Assembly (NCBI GenBank): GCA_012513225.1
Contig: JAAZCQ010000024.1
Span: forward strand, 33,918-97,917
Reading direction: 5' to 3'
DNA: 64,000 bases
Origin: Erysipelotrichaceae bacterium
Lineage (GTDB): Bacteria > Bacillota_I > Bacilli_A > Erysipelotrichales > Erysipelotrichaceae
This document shows positions 43,395 through 52,433 of the stretch, in pieces. Position numbers and translations under genes: made by a program. Every line of letters starts with the position of its first letter. Within the stretch, counting starts at the first letter, position 1. The notes under the pieces are model-generated. The model was not told where the DNA came from. It did no database searches and was given only the letters and a program-made list of their open reading frames with translations.

Positions 43395-44089
43395 CCATAC
43401 GTTTCTAAATCTTCCAAAATTTCAAAATCTTCTGCATCATTAATATTAATAACTTCATTTATTGAAGCTTTTTTATTTTTAAACTCTATCTCTCCCAAAA
43501 CAGTAACCTGCTTTAAAATATAATTTCCAAATACATAGGAAATTTCAACATTTCCATCTGTAAAATCAGGTTCTTGTATGTACATACCATTATTGCTAAA
43601 AAGATCATTGAAATATTCCAAAACACCACTATCATTTAGTTTGATATTTATTGTTGTATCACTTATAACCATTTCTTTAATTCCAGTTATAGATATCGCT
43701 TTAAAATCAGTATGTAAATATTTCCCGATTAACTTTTTGTACGCATTAAGTAAAACTTTTTTTTGATATCTTTCTTCATTATTGTTTATATAATTAATTT
43801 CATTTAAATAGTAACTATCATATTCTTCATCATTTTCTTTTACATATAAGTGATAAGTATAATTATTATATCCATTTTCTTTTACTTGTAAACTAGAAAA
43901 TGTTTCATTTGCTACATCATTAATTATTAGATTTTGAACTCTTGTAATATTTTGAATATTCTCAAAATTTAATTGTTCATTAATTTGCAAGTACCAATCA
44001 TAGTCTTTTAAAGAAGCATCCTTTTCACCATTAAAAAATGAACATCCACTTATAAATAATAGAACAAACAATATTTTCACTAATTTCAT
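43379..44089 (-). CDS. Lipoprotein of unknown function
   Basis: The 236-residue protein has a short signal peptide ending in LLFISGC, a lipobox, so the mature protein is tethered outside the membrane at Cys16. The rest is polar and rich in Asn, Glu and Tyr, with alternating patterns that suggest beta structure. I recognise no domain. There is no Shine-Dalgarno; an extended -10 (TGTTAAAAT) ends 6 bases before the ATG. It is divergent from the double-psi-barrel-like gene, 63 bases away. Confidence 0.7.
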   Translation of the reverse strand: MKLVKILFVLLFISGCSFFNGEKDASLKDYDWYLQINEQLNFENIQNITRVQNLIINDVANETFSSLQVKENGYNNYTYHLYVKENDEEYDSYYLNEINYINNNEERYQKKVLLNAYKKLIGKYLHTDFKAISITGIKEMVISDTTINIKLNDSGVLEYFNDLFSNNGMYIQEPDFTDGNVEISYVFGNYILKQVTVLGEIEFKNKKASINEVININDAEDFEILEDLETYGANLD

Positions 44090-44095
44090 AATATT

Positions 44096-44104
44096 ATTTT
44101 AACA
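44096..44104 (-). promoter_or_regulatory. Extended -10 of the lipoprotein gene (leaderless)
   Basis: TGTTAAAAT on the minus strand, with the -10 hexamer TAAAAT at 44096-44101. Exactly 6 bases separate it from the ATG at 44089. Confidence 0.5.
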
Positions 44105-44118
44105 TTAAAAGGATTTAC

Positions 44119-44146
44119 TTGAAATAATTCAAATTCACAATATAAT
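44119..44146 (+). promoter_or_regulatory. Promoter of the 44153 gene (leaderless)
   Basis: TTGAAA (44119-44124), 16 bases, TATAAT (44141-44146), then 6 bases and ATG. It overlaps head to head with the lipoprotein promoter. Confidence 0.6.
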
Positions 44147-44152
44147 AACCAT

Positions 44153-44749
44153 ATGAAAAAGATAATCACAATTCTATTAATAATAATATTTATTATTCTT
44201 TCATATAAGCCAAGTTATTATCAAGATGTTAGATTTACAAGCTATCATCCAAATGATAAAACAGGTAGTACAAAATGTACTGCAAGTGGTTATTGTATTA
44301 AAAGTTTTGATATTAATGATGAAGGTATATATACCTATGATGATAAATTAGTTATTGCAACTCCAGTAAATAGATGTACTAAATCAAATACAGGTGTATG
44401 CTCAAAATATAATTCTTTACCAAAAGGGTATAACCAATTTGATATATATGATGAATTAAAATTATATTTTAATGATAAACAATATGATGCAATTGTATTA
44501 GATATCTGTGGTGCTTGTTATTGGAAGGAAGAACATCAAAGATATGATCTTTTTGTTAAATCCAAATCAAATATAATTGATACTTATGGACAAGTATATA
44601 TAAAAGAAAAAATTAATTATTATTTTATTTTTATTTCTATTTTTTTATTTTTTATTTTATTAATACAAATGAAACTTATAAATATAAAACCCTTAATTAA
44701 ATATATAAAAAGATACTTATCTAAAATAAAAAGACAAGTAATGCGCTAA
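44153..44749 (+). CDS. Membrane-anchored protein with double-psi-barrel-like extracellular domain
   Basis: The 198-residue protein has an N-terminal helix (3-18), an exported domain (about 20-150) and a second helix (about 155-175) with a basic tail. VRFTSYHPNDKTGSTKC, LVIATPVNRC and AIVLDICGACYW with RYDLFV resemble the RlpA/3D-type double-psi barrel, where a conserved Asp lies in a D-[IV]-C/G block. Six cysteines may form disulfides. Peptidoglycan-related activity is possible but unproven. No Shine-Dalgarno. Confidence 0.6.
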   Translation: MKKIITILLIIIFIILSYKPSYYQDVRFTSYHPNDKTGSTKCTASGYCIKSFDINDEGIYTYDDKLVIATPVNRCTKSNTGVCSKYNSLPKGYNQFDIYDELKLYFNDKQYDAIVLDICGACYWKEEHQRYDLFVKSKSNIIDTYGQVYIKEKINYYFIFISIFLFFILLIQMKLINIKPLIKYIKRYLSKIKRQVMR

Positions 44750-44761
44750 TACCTCAAATAA

Positions 44762-44770
44762 TGTTAAAAT
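44762..44770 (+). promoter_or_regulatory. Extended -10 of the 44777 gene (leaderless)
   Basis: TGTTAAAAT, identical to the lipoprotein promoter on the other strand; hexamer TAAAAT at 44765-44770, 6 bases before ATG. AGACAA 17 bases upstream is a weak -35. Confidence 0.5.
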
Positions 44771-44776
44771 AACTCT

Positions 44777-46435
44777 ATGAACTTAAATATTTTTGATAAA
44801 GCAATCTCAATATTTATATCAATTTTAGCTTTAATAATTGGTATTCTTTTTGTAATTAATTATGAAAATTTTTGGTTTTTTATATATATTACTTTAATTA
44901 TTTTCTTTACTTTATCTTTAATTAAAAATATAAAAACAAAAAATTATAAACCACTAATAATTAATTTAATCGCAATAATAATATTAATTTTTTATAAATA
45001 TTTTTATTATAATTTAATACACGTATTATTTGGATGGTGGATTATAATAAATGGTTTTATTAGTTTCATAGAATATTATATTGCAAGAAGAGATATGCTT
45101 CCTAATGCTATATCACATTTTATTATGACCATTTTAAATTTAGTAATAGGAATGTTAATAATAACTTCTGTAATTAATTCACCAATCATATTATCTAATT
45201 TAATTGGAGCATACCTAATAATAACCTCTTCTTTTAACCTTGGTTACTATATTTTAAATTTATTACCTATTAGTATTTCTCAAAGGTTTTCTATTTCAAT
45301 GCCTATTATTTTTTCAATTATTTTTCCAAGCCAAATATATGTTTCTATGGATAAACTAATTAAAAAAAAGGAGATATTACCAAATACAAAAGTATCTAAT
45401 AAAGGAGTAGATGTATTAATACACATTAAAGATTATGGTACTGAATCTGTAGGACATGTTGATATAGCAGTAGATAATTATATTTATTCATATGGTTTAC
45501 ATGATCCTAAAACAAGAGCCTTATTTGGAACATTTGGAGATGGAGTATTATTTAAATTAAATAAAGAAATATCTTTAAATCACTCTGTTCATCAAGAAGA
45601 TAAAATGATTATAATGTTTAACTTGAATATAAGTGATACACAAAAAGAAATAATAGAAAACAAATTAGAAAATCTTCTTAAAGATGCATATGAATGGAAA
45701 CCAGAAGCACAATATCTTTTTGAAAATAATAAGCCAAATAATAAAAGCTTTGATTATGCTTCTAGAGTCTATAAATTCACAGATGCAAAAATGTATAAAT
45801 TTAAAAAAGAAAAGTTTAAAACCTATTTTGCTGCTACAACAAATTGTGTTTTACTTTCAGATTATCTTATAAGAAGCAAAGGAATAAACTTGATAAGACT
45901 AAATGGAATTGTAACACCAGGAACATACCTTCAATTTTTAGTAAGTGAATCTATAAAAGATAATAGTATAGTTAATAAAGTAAGTATCTATACTCATCAT
46001 AATTTAAAAGATGGGTTTATATTATATACTTTCAACGGTTTAAAAAGGAAAGAAGATTATAGAATAGTAAGAAAACAAGTTTTTATAGATGAACAAAATT
46101 TCAAAGTGGACATAGATGAAATTGATGAATATTCAACTCATGCAGTAATCTTTGATAAAGAAAAACCAGTTGCTACTGGCAGAGTATATCAAGATGAAAC
46201 TGGTTTAGTACATATAGGTAGAATATGTGTATTAAAAGAATATAGAAAACATAAACTTGCATCTATAATAATGAAAGAACTAGAGATTATAGGATTTGCA
46301 TGGAATGATACCATAACCTTATCTTCACAAGTAAGTGCACAAGGATTCTACTCTAAACTTGGATATAAGCCTCATGGTGAAGTATATTTTGATGAATGGT
46401 GTGAACATATTGATATGTATAAAAAAAGAGTTTAA
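44777..46435 (+). CDS. Three-part membrane protein: helical bundle, peptidase-like domain, GNAT acetyltransferase
   Basis: The 552-residue protein has six or seven helices in residues 1-195, in an HdeD/DUF308-like arrangement. A soluble middle (about 205-400) has VGHVDIAVDNYIYSYG and later TTNCVLLSDYLI, which recalls DUF4105/papain-like proteins with a Gly-His and a later Asn-Cys. The GNAT domain (about 430-552) has VRKQVFIDEQNF, the coenzyme A loop RICVLKEYRKHKLA, and GFYSKLGYKPHGEVYFDEW. The fusion is unusual. It ends 4 bases inside a convergent gene. The GNAT call is strong, the others weaker. Confidence 0.7.
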   Translation: MNLNIFDKAISIFISILALIIGILFVINYENFWFFIYITLIIFFTLSLIKNIKTKNYKPLIINLIAIIILIFYKYFYYNLIHVLFGWWIIINGFISFIEYYIARRDMLPNAISHFIMTILNLVIGMLIITSVINSPIILSNLIGAYLIITSSFNLGYYILNLLPISISQRFSISMPIIFSIIFPSQIYVSMDKLIKKKEILPNTKVSNKGVDVLIHIKDYGTESVGHVDIAVDNYIYSYGLHDPKTRALFGTFGDGVLFKLNKEISLNHSVHQEDKMIIMFNLNISDTQKEIIENKLENLLKDAYEWKPEAQYLFENNKPNNKSFDYASRVYKFTDAKMYKFKKEKFKTYFAATTNCVLLSDYLIRSKGINLIRLNGIVTPGTYLQFLVSESIKDNSIVNKVSIYTHHNLKDGFILYTFNGLKRKEDYRIVRKQVFIDEQNFKVDIDEIDEYSTHAVIFDKEKPVATGRVYQDETGLVHIGRICVLKEYRKHKLASIIMKELEIIGFAWNDTITLSSQVSAQGFYSKLGYKPHGEVYFDEWCEHIDMYKKRV

Positions 46436-47121
46436 TCATCTAAACCCTTCAAATTATTAGAATCTAATATTTCTTTTATTTTTTTCTCATAATTAGTACC
46501 TTTTAATAAATGTAAAGCTTTTTCTAAAAAGTACTTTGCATTTTTTTCATCATTTTGATAGTAATAGCTTTGGGCAGCCTTATAATAATAAGTTCCTCCA
46601 ATCAAAGTCTCACCTGCTTGGTTACCTTTATTAGCTAAATCCTTAGCGAATTTACCATCTTTTTCAAGTAATGCTACCATATATTCAACTTCAACTAAAG
46701 CATTGTCATATGTTTCATAAGACTTAGCTTTAATTATATTTCTAAGTTCTTGCATTCTTGCATAAGTTTCTTTTATTTTAACAATATCCTTTTTTATAGA
46801 ATAATAACCAATCTTCTTTTGAGCCACAACAAACTCATCTCCAGCTCTAAGTTTAGTTTTTGATAAGTAATCAAACAAACTTTCTAACTTATCATCTTCA
46901 CCTAACATCATATATGCATCAATTTTCATCATTTCAACAAGTTTTTTTTGAAAAAAGATAGATGTAGAAAATTTATTTAATTCTTTTAAATATGCTTCAG
47001 CATCAGCATTTACATATAACATTTCAGATAATTTAACAAACTTTTGTCTATATAAAAAAACGTATACTAAGTATGTAAAGCCAATAATCAGCATTGATCC
47101 TATAAAATATTTCCAAAACAT
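46432..47121 (-). CDS. TPR-like protein with N-terminal membrane anchor
   Basis: The 229-residue protein has one helix at about 5-23, then an all-alpha cytoplasmic region. Repeats such as YYKAAQSYYYQNDEKNAKYF and LEKALHLLKG near the end look like tetratricopeptide units. It follows the CBS-ACT gene by 8 bases and is probably the last gene of the liv operon. A scaffold or assembly role is inferred from the fold only. Confidence 0.6.
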   Translation of the reverse strand: MFWKYFIGSMLIIGFTYLVYVFLYRQKFVKLSEMLYVNADAEAYLKELNKFSTSIFFQKKLVEMMKIDAYMMLGEDDKLESLFDYLSKTKLRAGDEFVVAQKKIGYYSIKKDIVKIKETYARMQELRNIIKAKSYETYDNALVEVEYMVALLEKDGKFAKDLANKGNQAGETLIGGTYYYKAAQSYYYQNDEKNAKYFLEKALHLLKGTNYEKKIKEILDSNNLKGLDD

Positions 47122-47129
47122 AAATTCAC

Positions 47130-47774
47130 CTAATTTCTAGTTTCAGCACTAATTAAATCATAACCTGCATCTGTTAAAGCTTTTTTCATTAACTCTACAT
47201 TTTTATCAGTAGTAATAATTATAACTTCAATACCTCTAGGACCATGATAAACAGAAACATTAGTAATATTTACCTGATTATCCGCAAAGCATTTAGTCAT
47301 ATTTGTTATTACACCACATGAATCTTGTTTAATGTTTATTACATACCTAGATCCTGAAACATTATATCCAAGTAGATTAATAAACGCATCAAATATATCA
47401 TTATCTGTAATTATTCCCACAACTTTATCATTTTCTACTACAGGTAAACAACCAATTTGGTGTGTTCTCATTAAAGTAGCAGCTTCTTCTAATAAAGCAT
47501 TAGGTTCAATAGCTTTAACATTTTTAATCATTATATCCTCAACTGGAGTCTTAGATAGTAAATAATTAATTTCATGAATTGATAAGCTAGTTGCTTTACT
47601 AGGAGAACTTTCAGTAATAGTACCTTCTGTAATTAAGCCAATTAGTTTACCGTTATTATCAACAACTGGTAGTCTATGAAATTCATTTTGGTTCATGATA
47701 TCTAAGGCATGCGAAACTTTGGTGTCTTTATTAATACAAAATGGATCAATTGTCATAGTATCTTTTACATACAT
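47130..47774 (-). CDS. CBS-pair and ACT domain protein (AcuB-like)
   Basis: The 214-residue protein has two CBS repeats in residues 1-130 (ALDIMNQNEFHRLPVVDNNG and AATLMRTHQIGCLPVVENDK, 20 residues each) and an ACT domain (about 140-210). CBS domains bind adenine nucleotides and ACT domains amino acids. It lies 5 bases after livF in the same direction. It may sense energy state and branched-chain amino acids and affect the transporter, which is inference. Confidence 0.85.
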   Translation of the reverse strand: MYVKDTMTIDPFCINKDTKVSHALDIMNQNEFHRLPVVDNNGKLIGLITEGTITESSPSKATSLSIHEINYLLSKTPVEDIMIKNVKAIEPNALLEEAATLMRTHQIGCLPVVENDKVVGIITDNDIFDAFINLLGYNVSGSRYVINIKQDSCGVITNMTKCFADNQVNITNVSVYHGPRGIEVIIITTDKNVELMKKALTDAGYDLISAETRN

Positions 47775-47779
47775 AATTA

Positions 47780-48484
47780 TTAACCTCCTAAATAAGCTTT
47801 CTTAATTTCATCACTATTGGATAATTCTTCTCCAGTACCACTTAAAACAATTTTTCCTGTCTCAAGTACATATGCACGATTTGCAATTCCCAAAGCCATC
47901 TTTGCATTTTGTTCAACTAGAAGTATTGTTGTTCCTTGTTTATTAATATCTATAATAATTTTAAAAATTTCTTTAACTAATAATGGAGATAAACCCATAC
48001 TAGGCTCATCAAGTAGCAATATCTTAGGATTAGCCATTAAAGCTCTTCCCATTGCAAGCATTTGCTGTTCTCCTCCAGATAAAGTTTCTGCATTTTGTTT
48101 AAGTCTTTCCTTTAATCTAGGAAACCTTTCAAATACACTTTCTAAATCTTTTTTGATACCTTCTTTATCCTTTCGTAAATAGGCTCCCATTAATAAGTTT
48201 TCTTCAACACTCATTCCTTTAAAGATTCTTCTTCCTTCTGGAACTTGAGTAATTCCAGCTGCCACAATATCTTTTGCATTTTTTTTAGTAATATCATTAT
48301 TTTCAAACTCGATTGTTCCACTTGTCGACTTAATTATACCACTTATACAATGCAATAGCGTTGTTTTTCCTGCACCATTTGCTCCAATAAGAGACACTAT
48401 TTCTCCTTGATTTACATCAATACTTACGCCTTTTAAAGCATTAATAACACCATAATGAACATTTAAATCTCTAATTTTCAGCAT
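47780..48484 (-). CDS. livF: Branched-chain amino acid ABC transporter ATPase LivF
   Basis: The 234-residue protein has Walker A LIGANGAGKTTLL, QVPEGRRIFKGMSVEENL (typical of LivF), signature LSGGEQQMLAMGRAL and Walker B ILLLDEPSMGLSP. It energises high-affinity import of Leu/Ile/Val or related amino acids with LivG. It follows livG by 2 bases. Confidence 0.93.
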   Translation of the reverse strand: MLKIRDLNVHYGVINALKGVSIDVNQGEIVSLIGANGAGKTTLLHCISGIIKSTSGTIEFENNDITKKNAKDIVAAGITQVPEGRRIFKGMSVEENLLMGAYLRKDKEGIKKDLESVFERFPRLKERLKQNAETLSGGEQQMLAMGRALMANPKILLLDEPSMGLSPLLVKEIFKIIIDINKQGTTILLVEQNAKMALGIANRAYVLETGKIVLSGTGEELSNSDEIKKAYLGG

Positions 48485-48486
48485 TA

Positions 48487-49260
48487 TTAATCCTCCCCTA
48501 AATAAGCTTCTATAACTTTTTTATTATTCTTTATACTCTCTGGATTACCTTGGGCAATTAGTTTTCCATAATCAAGTACATATATTCTTTCACATACATT
48601 CATTACAAGAGACATATCATGCTCTATTAAAATGACTGTAAGATCAAATTCATTTTTAATTTGTCTAATAAGATTTGTCAATTCTTGTGTCTCATTAGGA
48701 TTCATACCAGCAGCAGGCTCATCTAAAAATAATACTCTAGGATTAGTAGCAAGAGCCCTTGCTATCTCAAGCTTCCTTTGTTCTCCATAAGGAAGATTTT
48801 TTGCTAACTCATCTTTTTTATCAAGTAAATTAACAACTTCTAATAATTTAAGAGCTTCATCATGAACTCTATTTTCTTCTACATAATACTTAGGTAATCT
48901 TAAAATTGCAGAAATTGCACCATATTTTATATTTTTATTCATTCCAACTTTAATATTATCTAATACAGTTAATTCTTTAAACAATCTTATATTTTGAAAA
49001 GTTCTAGCAATTCCTAAATTTGTAATTGTATATGGCTTTAAGCCACCAATACTTTTCATGGAATCATTTACCAATAATTCAATACTACCTTCACTAGGTT
49101 CATAAACACCAGTAAGTAAATTAAATAGTGTTGTTTTTCCTGCACCATTTGGCCCAATTAAACCAACAAGTTCACCTTTATTAATTTTTAAACTAACATT
49201 ACTTACAGCCGCAAGACCACCAAAATTTCTAGTAAGATTTTTTGTTTCTAAAACTGTCAC
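48487..49260 (-). CDS. livG: Branched-chain amino acid ABC transporter ATPase LivG
   Basis: The 257-residue protein has LIGPNGAGKTTLFNLLTGVY, IARTFQNIRLFKELTVLDN (LivG-type), LPYGEQRKLEIARAL as the signature, and VLFLDEPAAGMNP. The signature reads PYGEQ, normal for LivG. It overlaps livM by 4 bases. Confidence 0.93.
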   Translation of the reverse strand: MTVLETKNLTRNFGGLAAVSNVSLKINKGELVGLIGPNGAGKTTLFNLLTGVYEPSEGSIELLVNDSMKSIGGLKPYTITNLGIARTFQNIRLFKELTVLDNIKVGMNKNIKYGAISAILRLPKYYVEENRVHDEALKLLEVVNLLDKKDELAKNLPYGEQRKLEIARALATNPRVLFLDEPAAGMNPNETQELTNLIRQIKNEFDLTVILIEHDMSLVMNVCERIYVLDYGKLIAQGNPESIKNNKKVIEAYLGED

Positions 49261-50219
49261 GATCTTGCCTCCTTTTTATTAAATCTTTTCAATAAATTTG
49301 AAAATTTAAATTCATAGTTACCAAGTATTCCTTGTGGCCTAAATATCATTATCATTACTAATAATGCACCATAAATGATTGTTCTAATATCCGCAAAAGA
49401 TTGTAAGCTTGTATTTAAAATACCAATTAATAATGCAGAAACAAAAGAACCAGTATAACTTCCCATACCACCAAATACAACTATAACTAATATATCAATA
49501 GACTTATTAAAAGAGAAATTATCTGGTTTGATTACATAGAAACTAGATGCATATAAAGTACCTGCTATTGAAGCTAAAATAGCACCAATAACAAAAGCCA
49601 TTATTTTATATTTTGTTGTATTTATTCCCATAGTCTCTGAAGCAATCTCATCTTCTCTAACAGAAATACAAGCCCTTCCAGGAGCACTATTTGTAAAAGC
49701 TACAACAATAAAGGTACTGATAACTAAAAATAAAAATACTAATTTCCAATCTAAAAGTTTAGGCAAAACAAGGCCAGCTGCACCATTTGTTATTTTCATA
49801 TTTTGAATAACAATTCTAATAATCTCTCCAAATCCCAAAGTAGCAATCGCTAAATAATCACCCTTTAACCTTAAAGTAGGGATTGCAACAATAAGTGCAA
49901 CTATTGAAGAAAGTAAGATTCCAACTGCCATCCCAATAAAAACAGATGATAAGTTTCCGCCCATTTGTTTTACTATTACTCCTGTACTATAGGCGCCAAT
50001 AGACATAAACCCCGCATGACCTAAAGAAAATTGACCTGTAATTCCAATAATTAAGTTTAAACTAATAGCCAATATAATATTTATTCCAATTGTAAGCATT
50101 ACAGTTTGATAAACTTTATTAATAATACCTATATTAATTAAAAGATTAATCAAAAAATAAGAAACAATAATTAATAACAACCACAAAAAATTTGTTTTTG
50201 TAAATCGATTTTTTGCCAT
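49257..50219 (-). CDS. livM: Branched-chain amino acid ABC transporter permease LivM
   Basis: The 320-residue protein has about nine helices. The conserved block GITGQFSLGHAGFMSIGAYS lies near residue 60, and FGGMGSYTGSFVSA in the C-terminal half. The C-terminus is basic. It pairs with LivH to form the channel. Confidence 0.92.
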   Translation of the reverse strand: MAKNRFTKTNFLWLLLIIVSYFLINLLINIGIINKVYQTVMLTIGINIILAISLNLIIGITGQFSLGHAGFMSIGAYSTGVIVKQMGGNLSSVFIGMAVGILLSSIVALIVAIPTLRLKGDYLAIATLGFGEIIRIVIQNMKITNGAAGLVLPKLLDWKLVFLFLVISTFIVVAFTNSAPGRACISVREDEIASETMGINTTKYKIMAFVIGAILASIAGTLYASSFYVIKPDNFSFNKSIDILVIVVFGGMGSYTGSFVSALLIGILNTSLQSFADIRTIIYGALLVMIMIFRPQGILGNYEFKFSNLLKRFNKKEARS

Positions 50220-50222
50220 AGT

Positions 50223-51101
50223 TTACACCTTCTCCCTAATATTTTTGCCAAGTAAGCCAGCAGGTTTAACAACTAAAATAATTATTAATATAACATAAAC
50301 AACTGCATCCTTATATAAAGAACTACCATATCCACTAACAAGAGCTTCAATGATACCAATTAAAATACCACCAATCATTGCACCTGGAATTATACCTATT
50401 CCACCAAAAACAGCAGCAATAAATGCTTTTACTCCAGGGACTAATCCCATTAAAGGAGTAATAGAACTATAATATATTCCAACTAAGACACCTGCAGCAC
50501 CAGCTAAAGCGCTACCAAGAGCAAAAGTAAAAGAAATAGTTTTATTAACATCAATTCCCATTAATCTAGCAGCATCTGTATCTGTAGAAACAGCACGCAT
50601 AGCTCTACCAATCTTAGTTTTAGTAACAATGAATTGAAGAGCAATCATTAATAATATTGTAATAGTTAATATAAAAACTTGTTGATAAGTTATAGTTACT
50701 TTCCCAAGCTTAATTAAACCTTTAGGTAATAAAGCAGGAAAAGCTCTAGGACTTGTTCCCATAATTTTTTGAGTACTAGCTTCAAGAAAATAACTAACAC
50801 CTATTGCAGTAATTAGAGCAGTTATTCTTGTAGCATTTCTAAGAGGTTTATATGCTATCATCTCAATTACTACACCAAGAATTGCACAGAAAACCATTGA
50901 CACTATTAAAGTAGGAACTAATCCCATTCCTGTCTTAGTCGCAAATATAAAACCTACATATGCTCCTAACATATAAATATCACCATGTGCAAAATTAATT
51001 AATTTAATAATTCCATACACCATTGTGTAACCTAAAGCAATAAGTGCATAAATACTCCCTAAAGATATTCCATTAATTAATTGCTGCAAAAACTGATTCA
51101 C
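50223..51101 (-). CDS. livH: Branched-chain amino acid ABC transporter permease LivH
   Basis: The 292-residue protein has about eight helices, GISLGSIYALIALGYTMVYG and LINFAHGDIYMLGAY, hallmarks of LivH. The start codon is GTG, preceded by GGGGG. It is separated from the binding protein by 77 bases holding a strong hairpin, so it and the downstream genes are probably expressed below the binding protein. Confidence 0.92.
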   Translation of the reverse strand: MNQFLQQLINGISLGSIYALIALGYTMVYGIIKLINFAHGDIYMLGAYVGFIFATKTGMGLVPTLIVSMVFCAILGVVIEMIAYKPLRNATRITALITAIGVSYFLEASTQKIMGTSPRAFPALLPKGLIKLGKVTITYQQVFILTITILLMIALQFIVTKTKIGRAMRAVSTDTDAARLMGIDVNKTISFTFALGSALAGAAGVLVGIYYSSITPLMGLVPGVKAFIAAVFGGIGIIPGAMIGGILIGIIEALVSGYGSSLYKDAVVYVILIIILVVKPAGLLGKNIREKV

Positions 51102-51125
51102 AAATATACCCCCTTTTTAAGTCAA

Positions 51126-51154
51126 AATAGGAGAAGTAAACTCCTTCTCCTATT
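51126..51154 (-). terminator. Intercistronic hairpin between livK and livH
   Basis: Perfect 11-bp stem AATAGGAGAAG / CTTCTCCTATT with a 7-base loop and a weak T tail on the minus strand. It looks like a partial terminator or 3' stabiliser. Confidence 0.75.
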
Positions 51155-51178
51155 GTAACTTATTTTTAATAATAATTA

Positions 51179-52387
51179 CTATTCTTTTGGACTTACAAAT
51201 TCAGCACCAGATTGTACACCGTCAACTAAACTAACAACTAGAACTGATTTAATTGGAGTATGAGTTTCATCAAATGTGAAGTCTCCAGTAACACCACTAA
51301 AATCAATTGCATTAATAGCAGCTTGAAGAGCAGCAGGATCACTTCCAGCTTCTTCTATACCTTTAATTAATACGTTAGTTGCATCATAAGCTAAAGCAGC
51401 AAACATTGCAGGATCTTCATTGTATTCAGCTTTATAAGCTTCAATAAATGCTTGTAATGCTTCTGAAGCATCAACTGTTGTATAAGCAGTTGTATAATAA
51501 ACATCATTTAAATTATCAGCACCAGCAAGTTCAACTAATGATTCAGAATCAAATCCATCAGCACCGATAATTACTTTTTCAATTCCCATTTCTTTTGCTT
51601 GTTTAATAATTAAACCAGCTTCATTGTAATACCCAGCAATATAAAGAACATCAAAATCCATTCCTTTAATATTTGTTAATACTGCAGAGAAGTCAGTATC
51701 TCCTGCTGTATAGTATTCAGTAGCAATGATTTCTCCACCAATATTTTTAAATTGAGTATCAAATGCTTCCATTAAACCTTTTGAATAATCACTTGCAGTA
51801 TCACCATAGATAACTGCTTTAGTAGCTTTTAATGAATCAACAGCATATTGTGCCATAGCAGCACCTTGGTAAGAATCTTCAAAACAAATTCTAAATACAT
51901 AATCATAAACATCACTATCCTTATTGTTTGGATCTGATAATGTAATATTGTTTTGTGTTGCAGATGGTGACATAACAATAACTTGTGCATCATTTAAAAT
52001 TTGGTAAGATGCAGCACTTGCACCAGATGTTGCTGGGCCAACAACTCCAACCACACCATCACTAGCTAAAGTAGTAGCGATTGTAACTGCTTCTGTAGAA
52101 TCTGACTTATTGTCATAAGTTACAGAAACGTACTTTTCATAGCCTGCAGCCTCATTAGCTTGCTTTATAGCTAATTCAGTACCTTTTAATTCTGCATTAC
52201 CATAATCAGCAACTGCACCAGTCATTTCATAATGAAGACCAATTTTGTATGTTTCTTGTCCATCAGGTACAGTTGAAGCTTGACCATCTGTAGTAGCAGT
52301 TGAAGATGGTGTGCTAGATGAGCATGCAGCTAATGATGCAATTAGTCCAAACATCAAAGCTGACTTTATCACTTTCTTAAAATTCAT
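51179..52387 (-). CDS. livK: Branched-chain amino acid ABC transporter substrate-binding lipoprotein
   Basis: The 402-residue protein has a signal peptide ending in LIASLAACSS (lipobox), a Ser/Thr-rich linker and a type I periplasmic-binding fold: YKIGLHYEMTGAVADYGNAE, then VVGVVGPATSGASAA and NDAQVIVMSPSATQN. Leu/Ile/Val-type ligand binding is the family role; the exact amino acid is not known. AGGAGA precedes the ATG. It is first in the liv operon, with its own promoter and a hairpin at the transcript's 5' end. Confidence 0.92.
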   Translation of the reverse strand: MNFKKVIKSALMFGLIASLAACSSSTPSSTATTDGQASTVPDGQETYKIGLHYEMTGAVADYGNAELKGTELAIKQANEAAGYEKYVSVTYDNKSDSTEAVTIATTLASDGVVGVVGPATSGASAASYQILNDAQVIVMSPSATQNNITLSDPNNKDSDVYDYVFRICFEDSYQGAAMAQYAVDSLKATKAVIYGDTASDYSKGLMEAFDTQFKNIGGEIIATEYYTAGDTDFSAVLTNIKGMDFDVLYIAGYYNEAGLIIKQAKEMGIEKVIIGADGFDSESLVELAGADNLNDVYYTTAYTTVDASEALQAFIEAYKAEYNEDPAMFAALAYDATNVLIKGIEEAGSDPAALQAAINAIDFSGVTGDFTFDETHTPIKSVLVVSLVDGVQSGAEFVSPKE

Positions 52388-52404
52388 ATCTTTCTCCTCG
52401 TTTC

Positions 52405-52430
52405 TTAAACTTCATAAAAATGAAGTTTAA
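52405..52430 (-). promoter_or_regulatory. 5'-terminal hairpin of the liv transcript
   Basis: Perfect 11-bp stem TTAAACTTCAT / ATGAAGTTTAA with a 4-base loop. It begins at about +1 of the predicted transcript and ends before the Shine-Dalgarno of livK. Confidence 0.7.
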
Positions 52431-52433
52431 CTA

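Noticed and set aside
47817..48182. 121-codon open frame antisense to livF
   Set aside because: Shadow of the conserved ATPase; no start signal or homology.
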